Shown here piece after piece: positions 32,112 through 40,282 of a stretch of 64,000 nt of DNA. The position numbers and the translations under genes were made by a program. The notes under the pieces are model-generated. The model worked only from the letters and a program-made list of their open reading frames with translations. It was not told the DNA's origin and did not search any database. Origin of the DNA: Streptomyces sp. NBC_01591 (GTDB taxonomy: Bacteria > Actinomycetota > Actinomycetes > Streptomycetales > Streptomycetaceae); the NCBI RefSeq assembly GCF_035918155.1, contig NZ_CP109327.1, positions 3,782,001 through 3,846,000 of the forward strand, written 5' to 3'. Numbering within the stretch: position 1 is the first letter of the stretch; each line of letters starts with the position of its first letter.

Positions 32112-32756
32112 ATGGATGCGACCGACGACAACGACGACCGACTCCGGGACTACCGCGGCAAACGGCACTTCGACCTGACGCCGGAACCGCACGGCAACGG
32201 TGAACGGACGGGCGCGGCACCCTGCTTCGTCGTACAGATCCACCAGGCGCGGCGCATGCACTTCGACTTCCGCCTGGAGGTCGGCGGCGTACTGAAGTCG
32301 TGGGCGGTGCCGCGCGGCCCCTCGGAGAACCCGCGCGAGCGGCGGCTGGCCGTCCCGACCGAGGACCACCCGCTGGAGTACCGCACCTTCGAGGGCGTCA
32401 TCGCGAAGGGCGAGTACGGCGGCGGCACGGTGATCGTCTGGGACCAGGGCACCTACCGGCCGCTCAGCCACGACCGCTGGGGCGCGCCCGTGCCGTTCGA
32501 GCAGTCCCTGGAGGACGGGCACGCGACGTTCTGGCTCGACGGGACCAAGCTGCACGGCGAGTTCGCGCTCACCCGCTTCAAGGGCGGCGGCGAGCAGGGC
32601 ACCCCGGGCGAAGAGGTGTGGCTGCTGATCAAGGCCAAGGACGGGCGGGCCACCCATGACGGGCCGGACGCGCCGGACCCGTACCTCGCACGTTCGGCCC
32701 GCACCGGGCGCACCCTGGCACAGGTCGCCGCCGAGGAGGGAAGCGGGTCCCCGTGA
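32112..32756 (+). CDS. LigD-type DNA 3'-phosphoesterase (stand-alone PE domain)
   Basis: 214 aa from ATG 32112 (GGAGGTG upstream). The PE domain is intact: FVVQIHQARRMHFDFRLE (His and Asp metal ligands), LKSWAVPRGPSENP, VPTEDHPLEYRTFEG and GGGTVIVWDQGTY. It trims 3'-phosphates and ribonucleotides during non-homologous end joining. In LigD this domain is fused to polymerase and ligase; stand-alone forms occur in many actinobacteria. It overlaps the next gene by GTGA, suggesting a two-gene DNA-repair operon. A MarR-like palindrome lies upstream. Confidence 0.85.
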   Translation: MDATDDNDDRLRDYRGKRHFDLTPEPHGNGERTGAAPCFVVQIHQARRMHFDFRLEVGGVLKSWAVPRGPSENPRERRLAVPTEDHPLEYRTFEGVIAKGEYGGGTVIVWDQGTYRPLSHDRWGAPVPFEQSLEDGHATFWLDGTKLHGEFALTRFKGGGEQGTPGEEVWLLIKAKDGRATHDGPDAPDPYLARSARTGRTLAQVAAEEGSGSP

Positions 32757-33412
32757 CCGCACGCGGCACCATGGAGGTCCTGCTCGACCGCTACGGAACC
32801 ACCTACGCGGCCGAGGCCGGGATCCGGCTGCGGAACACACCGCAGCCTCTGTACCAACTCCTGGTCCTCAGCGACCTGTTGAGCGCCCGCATCCGGGCCT
32901 CCGTGGCGGTGTCGGCAGCGCGTGCGCTGTTCGCCCACGGCATGCGCTCGCCGCACCGGATGGCCGCGGCGACCTGGCAGCAGCGCGTGGACGCACTGGG
33001 CGAGGGCGGCTACCGGCGCTACGACGAGCGGACCGCCACCCAGCTCGGCGAGGGGGCGCAACTCCTGCTGGACGACTACGGGGACGATCTGCGGCGGCTG
33101 CGCGAGGCGGCCGACGGCGACCTGGACGCCCTGCGGGCCGGGCTGCGGCGCACCCCGGGCATCGGCCCGGCCGGCGCGGACATCTTCGTGCGCGAGGTGC
33201 AGGCGGTGTGGCCGGAGGTGGCTCCGTTCGTGGACGGGAAGGCGCTCCAGGGCGCCGAACGGCTGGGCCTGCCCGCCTCCCCGGCGAAACTGGCGGAGCT
33301 GGCGGAGCTGGCGGAGCCGACGGACGGGCACGGGGTCGCCGTGCTCGCGGCGGCCCTGGTGCGCGCGGCACTCGACAAGCACATCGTGGACGATGTCCGG
33401 GCGCAGGCCTGA
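32753..33412 (+). CDS. HhH-GPD/endonuclease III-like DNA repair protein
   Basis: 219 aa. It begins with helices typical of the Nth/HhH-GPD fold (YQLLVLSDLLSARIRASVAV) and has the helix-hairpin-helix LRRTPGIGPAGADIFVREV near residue 137. The [4Fe-4S] cysteines and the usual catalytic Lys/Asp signature of Nth are not seen. It may thus be a structural or lyase-poor variant. It is translationally coupled to the LigD phosphoesterase, so the pair may process damaged 3' ends. Confidence 0.75.
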   Translation: MTARGTMEVLLDRYGTTYAAEAGIRLRNTPQPLYQLLVLSDLLSARIRASVAVSAARALFAHGMRSPHRMAAATWQQRVDALGEGGYRRYDERTATQLGEGAQLLLDDYGDDLRRLREAADGDLDALRAGLRRTPGIGPAGADIFVREVQAVWPEVAPFVDGKALQGAERLGLPASPAKLAELAELAEPTDGHGVAVLAAALVRAALDKHIVDDVRAQA

Positions 33413-33665
33413 GGACCGCGCCGCGCTCCGCCTGGACCCGGACCACCACACCCTGCACCCGGTGCCGCGCCGCGACCGGGGCGCCGGACCGGTCGCCGAG
33501 GTGAAGGCGGCACTGCCCGGCCTGCTGGGGGCCGACGCCTCCGACGCGTACGTCTGGATCGCCTGCGACACGGCGACGACCAGGTCCCTGTCCGCGTACG
33601 TACGCAAGGACCTGGCCGTCCCCAAGGAGCGGGTGCACGCGCTGGGTTACTGGCGCGCCGGCCGA
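33393..33665 (+). pseudogene. C-terminal remnant of a siderophore-interacting (ferric reductase) protein
   Basis: A frame from 33393 contains AALPGLLG, DASDAYVWIACDTATTR, LSAYVRKDL and VPKERVHALGYWRAG. This is the end of SIP-type flavin reductases that release iron from siderophores. The FAD-binding N-terminal domain is missing, and after YWRAG the frame runs on without a stop into the antisense of the next gene. About 90 of ~270 residues remain. Confidence 0.7.
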
Positions 33666-33678
33666 GCGGGCCGGCGGG

Positions 33679-34854
33679 TCAGCCCAGCATGTCCTCGATC
33701 AGGCCGGCGGCCCGCGAGGTCCCGCCCTCGGCCCGCGCCTCGGCGCGGAGCAGCGCCGAGCGGCGGGCGACCTCCGGATCGGCGACGAGCTCGACCAGGG
33801 CGGTCCGCAGGGCCTCCGCAGTGGCCTCGTCGGTGTCGATGCGGCGGGCCACCCCCAGCTCGACGAGCCGGTCCGCGTTCATGAACTGCTCGGCGGCCTG
33901 GGGCACGGCGATCATCGGCACACCGGTGAACAGCCCTTCGCTGCTGCCGCCCATTCCGGCGTGGGTGACGAAGGCGTCGGCCTGTTCCAGGATCGCGAGC
34001 TGAGGCACCCAGGAGTGCACCTCGACAGTGGGCGGGATGTTGCCGAGCTCCGACGGGTCCGTGTACTTCCCGATCTGGAGCACGACGTGCCAGCCGGGCA
34101 GGTCGCCGTAGGCGGCCAGGCACTGGCGGTAGAACTCCGGCCGTTTCGTGAACGCCGAACCGAGGGAGACCAGCAGCACCTTCTCGGCACCGGCGGGACG
34201 CGTCCAGGTCTCCGTGTCCGCCCGCGCGCCGAAGCAGGGGCCGACGAAGGTGACCGTGTCGGTGTCGACCCGGTCGGCGTTCGGTTGCATCGCCTTCGGG
34301 ATCGTCGCCAGGGTGTGCGCGGGCCGGCCCGCGAAGGCGTCGATGTCGGTGGTGGACGCCCCGCAGTCGGCGAGCCAGCGGGCGAACTTCGCCCGGTACG
34401 CGTCGGCGCCCGGCAGTTGCCACAGGTGCGCCGCGACGTCCTGGTCGTAGCCCTCCCAGGCGACGAACGTCGGGGAGAGCTGCATGAGGGGCCGCCCCTG
34501 CGATTCGGCGAGGGCGCGGGCGGCGTAGGCGCCGATGTCGTACAGGTAGAGGTCCGCGGGGTCGTGGTCGTAGACGGCGCGCAGCTGCGGGAGGGCCTGG
34601 ACCGCGTCGTCGAGGAAGACGCCCATCGCGGCGATGGGGTCGTCGGGCCAGTCGTTGTCGGCGACCGGCAGTCCGGAGTCGAAGGGGACGAACTCGGCGC
34701 CGGTCGCCTCGATCAGAGCGGCCACCGCCGGGTCGTTGGCGTAGGTCACCCGGTGGCCGCGGGCCACCAGCTCGCGGATGATCTCAAGGCTCGGCAGGAC
34801 ATGGCTGACGGCGGGGATGCCGATCATCGCGACATGGGCACGGCGACGTGACAT
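33679..34854 (-). CDS. Macrolide-type glycosyltransferase (GT1, OleD/Mgt family)
   Basis: 391 aa GT-B enzyme. The N-terminal IPAVSHVLPSLEIIREL carries the catalytic His (H18). The sugar-nucleotide half has LVSLGSAFTKRPEF near 230 and HSWVPQLAILEQADAFVTHAG, then GGSSEGLFTGVPMIAVP near 300-320. Relatives inactivate macrolides by glucosylating the desosamine 2'-OH. It is followed by a siderophore-protein remnant and preceded by a short leader ORF with two hairpins (34903-35008), suggesting drug-inducible control. Start ATG 34854 has a purine-rich GGAGG. Confidence 0.88.
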   Translation of the reverse strand: MSRRRAHVAMIGIPAVSHVLPSLEIIRELVARGHRVTYANDPAVAALIEATGAEFVPFDSGLPVADNDWPDDPIAAMGVFLDDAVQALPQLRAVYDHDPADLYLYDIGAYAARALAESQGRPLMQLSPTFVAWEGYDQDVAAHLWQLPGADAYRAKFARWLADCGASTTDIDAFAGRPAHTLATIPKAMQPNADRVDTDTVTFVGPCFGARADTETWTRPAGAEKVLLVSLGSAFTKRPEFYRQCLAAYGDLPGWHVVLQIGKYTDPSELGNIPPTVEVHSWVPQLAILEQADAFVTHAGMGGSSEGLFTGVPMIAVPQAAEQFMNADRLVELGVARRIDTDEATAEALRTALVELVADPEVARRSALLRAEARAEGGTSRAAGLIEDMLG

Positions 34855-34902
34855 GGAGGATCACTCTTTTCAGGTCTGCGGTGAAGGGGACACAGCGATC
34901 CG

Positions 34903-34974
34903 GTGCGCCGGCCACGGGCGGAAACCACCGTGGGCGCACTCGGGATCAGCGGGACGGGGTACATGCCCCGCCCG
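34903..34974 (-). promoter_or_regulatory. Two hairpins between the leader ORF and the glycosyltransferase
   Basis: The first (34950-34974, CGGGCGGGG with CCCCGTCCCG, one bulge) lies right after the leader stop. The second (34903-34939, GTGCGCC with GGCGCAC plus an inner CCACGG/CCGTGG) precedes the gene start. This layout fits transcription attenuation or alternative folding. Confidence 0.5.
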
Positions 34975-34978
34975 TGTG

Positions 34979-35008
34979 TCAGCCGTAGAGCTGATGCATG
35001 AAGAACAT
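34979..35008 (-). CDS. Possible leader peptide MFFMHQLYG
   Basis: A nine-codon ORF on the glycosyltransferase strand, 124 nt before its start. TAGGGT about 8 nt upstream of its ATG could be a -10 element, which would make a leaderless mRNA. Macrolide-resistance genes often use short leader ORFs on which the drug stalls the ribosome. It may also be chance. Confidence 0.4.
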   Translation of the reverse strand: MFFMHQLYG

Positions 35009-35076
35009 GCCCGGGACCCTAGCCCGTCCCCGTACGCACGCGCACGGGATTTTCGGCGGACGCCCTGCCGGGCCGC

Positions 35077-36642
35077 TCAGTCCTCCACGACCAGCGACGG
35101 GGTCTCCTTGGTCAGCACCTCGCCGCGGAAGAACGCCGGGCTGCGGCGCCGCATCACCAGCATCAGCACCACACCGAGCAGCAGCAGCCCGACGCCGATG
35201 ACGAACACCGAGCCGACCCCGAAGACCGACGAGCCGGAGCCGTACGCCGGGTCCCACATGTCGTAGAGGGTCTTGCCGAAGACCGCGGTGAGCAGGATGC
35301 CGCCGACGCCCGGGAACAGGCCCTTGAAGACCAGGTCGCGGAAGGAGCGGGTCAGGTCGGCGCGGAAGAACCAGGCGCAGGCGAACGCCGTCAGCGCGTA
35401 GTAGAAGCAGATCATGAGGCCGAGCGCGTAGATCGTGTCGACCAGGACGTGCTCGCTGACCAGGGTCATGACCGTGTAGAAGACACCGGTCGCGACGCCC
35501 GCGGTGACGGTGGCCTTGCCCGGGGTCCGGAAGCGCGGGTGGACGCGGGCGTACGAGGCGGGCAGGGCCTCGTAGGTGGACATCGCGAGCACCGTGCGGG
35601 CCACCGGGATGAAGGTGGTCTGCAGGCTCGCGGCGGCGGAGGCGAGCACGGCGACGAAGAGCAGGATGCCGAGGCCGGGGCCCATGACCGGGCCGGCGAG
35701 CGCGGCGAAGACGTTGTCGGAGGTGCCGGGGTTGGCGAGGCCCAGACCGGAGGTGCCGGAGCCGACGGCCATCTGGGCGGCGACGCCGGTCGCCAGGTAG
35801 GAGCCGACGAGCACGATCATCGCGATGAGAGCGGCCCGCCCGGGGGTCTTCTCGCTGCCGGTGGTCTCCTCGTTGGCGGTCAGACAGGCGTCCCAGCCCC
35901 AGAACATGAAGATCGACAGCGACAGGCCGGCGGTGAACGCGGCGAACGACTGCACGGCGAACGGGTTCAGCCAGGACCAGGAGAAGTCCAGGGACGAGGC
36001 GAACTCCCCGCTCTGCGCCTTCTGCACGGCCATCGCCACGAACAGCGCGAGGACGACGAGTTGAAGGCCCACCAGCGCGTACTGGATGCCCTTGGTGGCC
36101 GTCATCCCCCGGTAGCTGATCGCCGTTGCGATCGCGATCAGGGCGAGACAGGTGAGGATGTGGACGGGTTTGTTGTCGTCCAGGGCGGCGATCGAGTCGC
36201 TGCCGGTGATCTCGCCCGCCAGGAGCCAGAAGTACGAGGTGGCGACGCCCGCCAGGTTCGACAGGACGATGATCGTCGCGATGACCAGGCCCCAGCCGCA
36301 CATCCAGCCGATGCGCGGGCCGAACGCCTTGACCGTCCAGGTGAAGGAGGTACCGCAGTCCGGCATCGCCTTGTTGAGCTCGCGGTACGCGAAGGCGACG
36401 AGCAGCATCGGCAGGAAGCCGGCCAGGAAGACGGCGGGCATCTGCACGCCGACCTCTCCCGCGGTGGAGCCGAGGGTGGAGGTGAGGCAGTAGACGGGGG
36501 CGACGGTGGAGATGCCGATGACGGCGCTGCCCATCAGGCCGACGGAGTTCCCGCCCAGGCCCTTGCCGCGTACGCCGCCGTCGGCCGGGGTGGTGCCCCG
36601 TACCGTGTCTCCGGCCCGTGGCCGCGCGTCCAGCTGAGTCAT
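35077..36642 (-). CDS. APC-family amino acid permease
   Basis: 521 aa with 12 or more hydrophobic helices. The first (GSAVIGISTVAPVYCLTSTLG) begins near residue 40, and ISYRGMTATKGIQYALV and FMFWGWDACLTANEE are typical of APC/AAE permeases. It should import an amino acid or amine by proton symport. ATG 36642 (protein starts MTQLDARPR) is the natural start although no Shine-Dalgarno sequence precedes it; a leaderless mRNA is possible. Two palindromes at 36683 and 36726 lie just upstream. The gene follows the ALDH/deacylase block on the same strand but has its own promoter after a strong terminator. Confidence 0.88.
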   Translation of the reverse strand: MTQLDARPRAGDTVRGTTPADGGVRGKGLGGNSVGLMGSAVIGISTVAPVYCLTSTLGSTAGEVGVQMPAVFLAGFLPMLLVAFAYRELNKAMPDCGTSFTWTVKAFGPRIGWMCGWGLVIATIIVLSNLAGVATSYFWLLAGEITGSDSIAALDDNKPVHILTCLALIAIATAISYRGMTATKGIQYALVGLQLVVLALFVAMAVQKAQSGEFASSLDFSWSWLNPFAVQSFAAFTAGLSLSIFMFWGWDACLTANEETTGSEKTPGRAALIAMIVLVGSYLATGVAAQMAVGSGTSGLGLANPGTSDNVFAALAGPVMGPGLGILLFVAVLASAAASLQTTFIPVARTVLAMSTYEALPASYARVHPRFRTPGKATVTAGVATGVFYTVMTLVSEHVLVDTIYALGLMICFYYALTAFACAWFFRADLTRSFRDLVFKGLFPGVGGILLTAVFGKTLYDMWDPAYGSGSSVFGVGSVFVIGVGLLLLGVVLMLVMRRRSPAFFRGEVLTKETPSLVVED

Positions 36643-36682
36643 GAAAAGGACGATAAACGCTACGATTTCCACATCCGGAGAA

Positions 36683-36754
36683 TGAGACTCCGCCGTCTCA
36701 CCCTTGAATTCCAGGCAACAATACGGAAAGACCTTGATTAATTGAAGGTCTTTC
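36683..36754. promoter_or_regulatory. Two palindromes upstream of the permease gene
   Basis: TGAGAC-N6-GTCTCA (36683-36700) and GAAAGACCTT-N9-AAGGTCTTTC (36726-36754) lie 41 and 84 bp before the permease start in an AT-rich stretch. Operator and/or upstream hairpin. Confidence 0.55.
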
Positions 36755-36845
36755 GCGAATGCCACCTTGCGATGCGAGGCCGAGACCCGATCGCAGCACC
36801 GTACGGGAATCGCAGCACTGTCCGTTTTGCGGTGGTTCAAATTTT

Positions 36846-36878
36846 CCCGTGGGTGTCCGCTCAGCGGACACCCACGGG
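36846..36878 (-). terminator. Strong terminator after the ALDH gene
   Basis: CCCGTGGGTGTCCGCT pairs perfectly with its complement (16 bp) around one base, followed on the minus strand by AAAATTT. It ends the catabolic block. Confidence 0.85.
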
Positions 36879-36889
36879 GGCGTGCCGGT

Positions 36890-38353
36890 TCAGCCGGGCC
36901 AGACGATCGACTGGAGTTCGCCGTACGCGTGCAGGGCGTACGAGCCGACATCGCGCCCGACACCGCTCTTCTTGAACCCGCCGAACGGGGCCTCCATGTT
37001 CCGCCCGATGGTGTTCAGCCCGACCCCGCCGGCGCGCAGCCGACGGGCCACCCGGAAGGCGCGGGCCACGTCCGAGGACCAGACGTAGTCGATCAGTCCG
37101 TAGTCGCTGTCGTTGGCGAGCGCGATGCCCTCCTCCTCCTCGTCGAAGGGGACGACCACGACGACCGGACCGAAGATCTCCTCGCGGACGACGCGCATGT
37201 CGTTGGTGCAGTCGGCGAGGAGGGTCGGGGCTACGTAGAAACCGCGGTCGAGCCCGGCCGGGCGTTCGCCGCCCGTGACGACCCTCGCCCCCTCCTTCCG
37301 GCCCAGCTCGACATACGACTCGACGCGGTCGCGGTGGGCGGCGGAGATGACCGGGCCGACGACCGTGCCCCTGGCCGCCGGGTCGCCCACCTTCAGATGG
37401 CCGGCGTACGCGGCGAGCCTCCCGAGCAGGGCGTCATGAACACCGCGCTGGACGAGGACCCGGGTCGGGGCCGTGCAGATCTGGCCGCTGTAGAAGGAGA
37501 ACGTGGTGCCGATGCCCGCCGCCGCGGAATCGAGGTCCGCGTCGTCGAGGACGACCGCGGCGCCCTTCCCGCCCAGCTCCATCAGCTGCCGCTTCATGGA
37601 GCGCCCGCACACCTCGGCGATGCGCTGCCCGACGGCGGTGGAGCCGGTGAAGCTGACCATGTCGACGTCCGGAGAGTCGACGGCGGCCTCCCCCGCCTCG
37701 GGGCCCGAAGCGGTGACGACATTGACGACACCCGGCGGAACGCCCGCCTCTTCGAGCGCCTCGGCCATCCGGTAGACGGAGAGCGGGTCCTGCGGGGCGG
37801 GCTTCACGACGACCGTGTTGCCCATGGCCAGCGCGGGGGCCACCTTGCCCGCCGGGTTGGCCCAGGGGTTGTTGTACGAGGTGATGCAGGTGACGACGCC
37901 GACCGGCTGGCGGACGGCGAGCGCCCCGAAGACCCCCGCCCGCCCCATCGGCCCGGCCTCGTTGATCTGTGGCGCGACGGCCTCCTCGACCGGTTCCAGG
38001 GCGCCCCTGGCGTACCGGCGGAAGCGGGCGGCGCCGACAGCGACCTGCATGCCGCGTGCCGTGGCCGTGGTGGCGCCGCTCTCCGCGCGGGCGAGTGCGG
38101 TGTTGCCGTCGAGGTCGCGCAGCATCAGGCCGGCGGCCCGGTCCAGGATCTCGGCCCGCTCCTCGGGGCGGGTGCGGGACCAGGTGGCGAAGGCCTCCCG
38201 GGCCGCGGCCGCCGCCGCGTACACCTGCTCGCGGCTCGCCTCGGGGGCGAGGCCGACGACCTCCTCGGTGGCCGGGTCGATCACCTCGTAGTGGCCGTGG
38301 TCGGGTTCGGTCCACCGGCCGCCGATGAACAGGCTCCGCTTCCCGTCGCTCAT
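36890..38353 (-). CDS. NAD(P)-dependent aldehyde dehydrogenase
   Basis: 487 aa. The general base Glu is in MELGGKGAAVV near 257 and the nucleophile Cys in YSGQICTAPTR near 291. FTGSTAVGQRI and the C-terminal PFGGFKKSGVGRD are typical. It should oxidise an aldehyde produced by the upstream steps to an acid. ATG 38353 overlaps a tiny duplicated ORF and lies 23 bp after the deacylase stop, so the two are co-transcribed. It is the last gene of the minus-strand block. Confidence 0.9.
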   Translation of the reverse strand: MSDGKRSLFIGGRWTEPDHGHYEVIDPATEEVVGLAPEASREQVYAAAAAAREAFATWSRTRPEERAEILDRAAGLMLRDLDGNTALARAESGATTATARGMQVAVGAARFRRYARGALEPVEEAVAPQINEAGPMGRAGVFGALAVRQPVGVVTCITSYNNPWANPAGKVAPALAMGNTVVVKPAPQDPLSVYRMAEALEEAGVPPGVVNVVTASGPEAGEAAVDSPDVDMVSFTGSTAVGQRIAEVCGRSMKRQLMELGGKGAAVVLDDADLDSAAAGIGTTFSFYSGQICTAPTRVLVQRGVHDALLGRLAAYAGHLKVGDPAARGTVVGPVISAAHRDRVESYVELGRKEGARVVTGGERPAGLDRGFYVAPTLLADCTNDMRVVREEIFGPVVVVVPFDEEEEGIALANDSDYGLIDYVWSSDVARAFRVARRLRAGGVGLNTIGRNMEAPFGGFKKSGVGRDVGSYALHAYGELQSIVWPG

Positions 38354-38395
38354 ACGTTGCTCACCTTCCCGTCGCTCATACCGTGCTCACCGTCC
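38350..38395 (-). repeat. Tandem duplication of the ALDH start region, giving a 9-codon ORF
   Basis: GGTGAGCA...ATGAGCGACGGGAAG occurs twice about 26 bp apart. The first copy encodes MSDGKVSNV then a TGA that overlaps the true ALDH ATG (protein MSDGKRS). Both reading frames share the same first five residues, and ATGA links all three genes. Confidence 0.75.
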
Positions 38396-40115
38396 GGGTG
38401 TCGCGCCCGGAGCGGAGCACCGTGCCGGGGACCGCGCCGGTCGCCTTGTCGTCGCGCAGGGTCTCCACCCCGTTGACGCGGACCGACACGATGCCGATGG
38501 CCCTGGAGTCGAGCCGGGGGCTGTCGCCGGGCAGATCGTGCACGAGGGTGGCGGGCCCGGCGTCGATGCGTTCCGGGTCGAACAGGACGAGGTCGGCGTG
38601 GAAGCCCTCCTCGATCCGGCCCCGGTCGCGGAGCCCGAAGAGCCGGGCGGGGTCGTCGGTGAGCATCTTCACGGCCCGCTCCAGGGGGACCAGCTTCCGG
38701 CCGCGCAGGCAGTCGCCGAGGAACCGGGTGGTGTACGGGGCACCGCACATCCGGTCCAGGTGCGCGCCCGCGTCGGAGCCGCCGAGCATGACGTCCTCGT
38801 GGTCCCAGGTCGCGCGGCGCAGCGCCCAGGAGTCCGGGTCGTTGTCGGTGGGCATGGGCCACAGCACCGTACGCAGCTCGTCGGCGGCGCAGATCTCGAC
38901 GAGACAGTGGAAGGGGTCCAGCCCGCGCTCGGCGGCGATGTCGCGTACGACGCGGCCGCTCAGCCCCTCGTTGGCCTCGCTGTAGGTGTCGCCGATGACG
39001 TACCGCCCGAAGTCGGCGAGGCGGCGGAAGACACCGGCCTCCTTGCTGTCGGCGCGGCGGAGCATCTCGGCGCGGGTGGCTGCGTCGCGGAGCCGTTCGA
39101 TGCGCTCGGGGACGGGGAGGGCGAGGATGTCGCCCCAGCCGGGGATGAGGTTGAGGGCGCAGAAGGTGCCGAGCGACATGTTCATCGGGGTGAGGATCGG
39201 CATGGTGAGCGCGACGATCCGGCCACCGGCCCGGCGGGCCCGTTCGCTGGGCACGAGCTGACGCGGTACGCGTTCGGGAACGGCGGCGTCGATGGTGAGG
39301 ACGTTCCAGTTCAGCGGGCGTCCGGCGGTGGCGGTCATGTCGACGAGGAGGTCGATCTCCTCGTCGGAGAACTGGTCGAGGCAACCGGCGACGATCGCTT
39401 CGAGCTGGGTGCCCTCGTGTTCGCCGACGGCCCGGGAGAGGGCGAGGAGCTCCTCGGGCAGTGCGTGCCGGGAGGCGACGGGCTGCCCGTCGCCGTCGGA
39501 GTGCGTGGCGGACTGGGTGGTGGAGAGCCCCCAGGCTCCGGCGTCCATCGCGTCGTGGAACAGCGCGAGCATGGCGTCGAGCTGTTCGGGCGTGGGCTGT
39601 CCGCCGATCGCGTCGGCGCCCATGACGTGCCTGCGCAGGGCGCAGTGCCCGACCATGAACCCGGCGTTGACGGCGATCCGCCCTTCGAGGGCGTCGAGGT
39701 ACTCGCGGAAGCTGGACCAGCTCCAGTCGACGCCTTCCTCCAGCGCCTTGAGGGCCATGCCCTCCACCCGCGACATCATGCGGCGGGTGTAGTCGGCGTC
39801 CTCGGGGCGCTCGGGGTGGAGCGGGGCGAGGGTGAACCCGCAGTTGCCCCCGGCGACGGTGGTGACGCCGTGGTTCATGGACGGGGTGGCGTACGGGTCC
39901 CAGAAGAGCTGGGCGTCGTAGTGGGTGTGCGGGTCGACGAACCCGGGCGCGAGGACGAGACCGGTGGCGTCCTCGGTGGTGACGGCCTCCTCGGTGAGCG
40001 TGCCCGGTTCGGCGACGACGGCGATCCGGCCGTCGCGGATGCCGATGTCGGCCGGGTACGAGGGCCCGCCGGTGCCGTCCACGACGGTCGCTCCGCGGAT
40101 GAGGTGGTCGAGCAT
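38376..40115 (-). CDS. Amidohydrolase-3 / N-acyl-D-amino-acid deacylase-like enzyme
   Basis: 579 aa from ATG 40115. The metal-binding entry is PGFVDPHTHYDAQLFWD (~55-70) and later residues include GNCGFTLAPL, VGHCALRRHVMG and LGGSDAGAHLDR (Asp ligand near 430). The C-terminal strand DLVLFDPERID is conserved. D-aminoacylases of this fold hydrolyse N-acyl-D-amino acids, and relatives act on other amides. In this block with LLM enzymes, SDR and ALDH it probably opens an amide in a degradation pathway. Substrate unknown. Confidence 0.85.
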   Translation of the reverse strand: MLDHLIRGATVVDGTGGPSYPADIGIRDGRIAVVAEPGTLTEEAVTTEDATGLVLAPGFVDPHTHYDAQLFWDPYATPSMNHGVTTVAGGNCGFTLAPLHPERPEDADYTRRMMSRVEGMALKALEEGVDWSWSSFREYLDALEGRIAVNAGFMVGHCALRRHVMGADAIGGQPTPEQLDAMLALFHDAMDAGAWGLSTTQSATHSDGDGQPVASRHALPEELLALSRAVGEHEGTQLEAIVAGCLDQFSDEEIDLLVDMTATAGRPLNWNVLTIDAAVPERVPRQLVPSERARRAGGRIVALTMPILTPMNMSLGTFCALNLIPGWGDILALPVPERIERLRDAATRAEMLRRADSKEAGVFRRLADFGRYVIGDTYSEANEGLSGRVVRDIAAERGLDPFHCLVEICAADELRTVLWPMPTDNDPDSWALRRATWDHEDVMLGGSDAGAHLDRMCGAPYTTRFLGDCLRGRKLVPLERAVKMLTDDPARLFGLRDRGRIEEGFHADLVLFDPERIDAGPATLVHDLPGDSPRLDSRAIGIVSVRVNGVETLRDDKATGAVPGTVLRSGRDTRTVSTV

Positions 40116-40229
40116 GACGGGGTTCCCTTCTGTGGTGGGTGGGTGTGCAGCCGGGGTGCGCACGGCCGCGGTACGCACCCCGGCTCCACGGAGCGGCGGT
40201 CCGGGAAGACGCCGCAGCTTTCGGAACCA

Positions 40230-40279
40230 AGCCCCTCCGGCGATTGAGGAGCGGGGGTCCGGGGGCGGAGCCCCCGGAA
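40230..40279. repeat. Streptomyces-type palindromic intergenic repeat
   Basis: A segment with CCCCTCCGGCGATTGAGGAG followed by the palindrome GTCCGGGGGCGGAGCCCCCG. I recognise this as a common short dispersed repeat of streptomycete genomes. It lies between the LLM and deacylase genes and may trim or stabilise the mRNA. Confidence 0.7.
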
Positions 40280-40282
40280 CCA

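Noticed and set aside
38325..40247. Long plus-strand frame opposite the deacylase
   Set aside because: Gly/Val/Arg/Glu-rich mirror of the coding strand.
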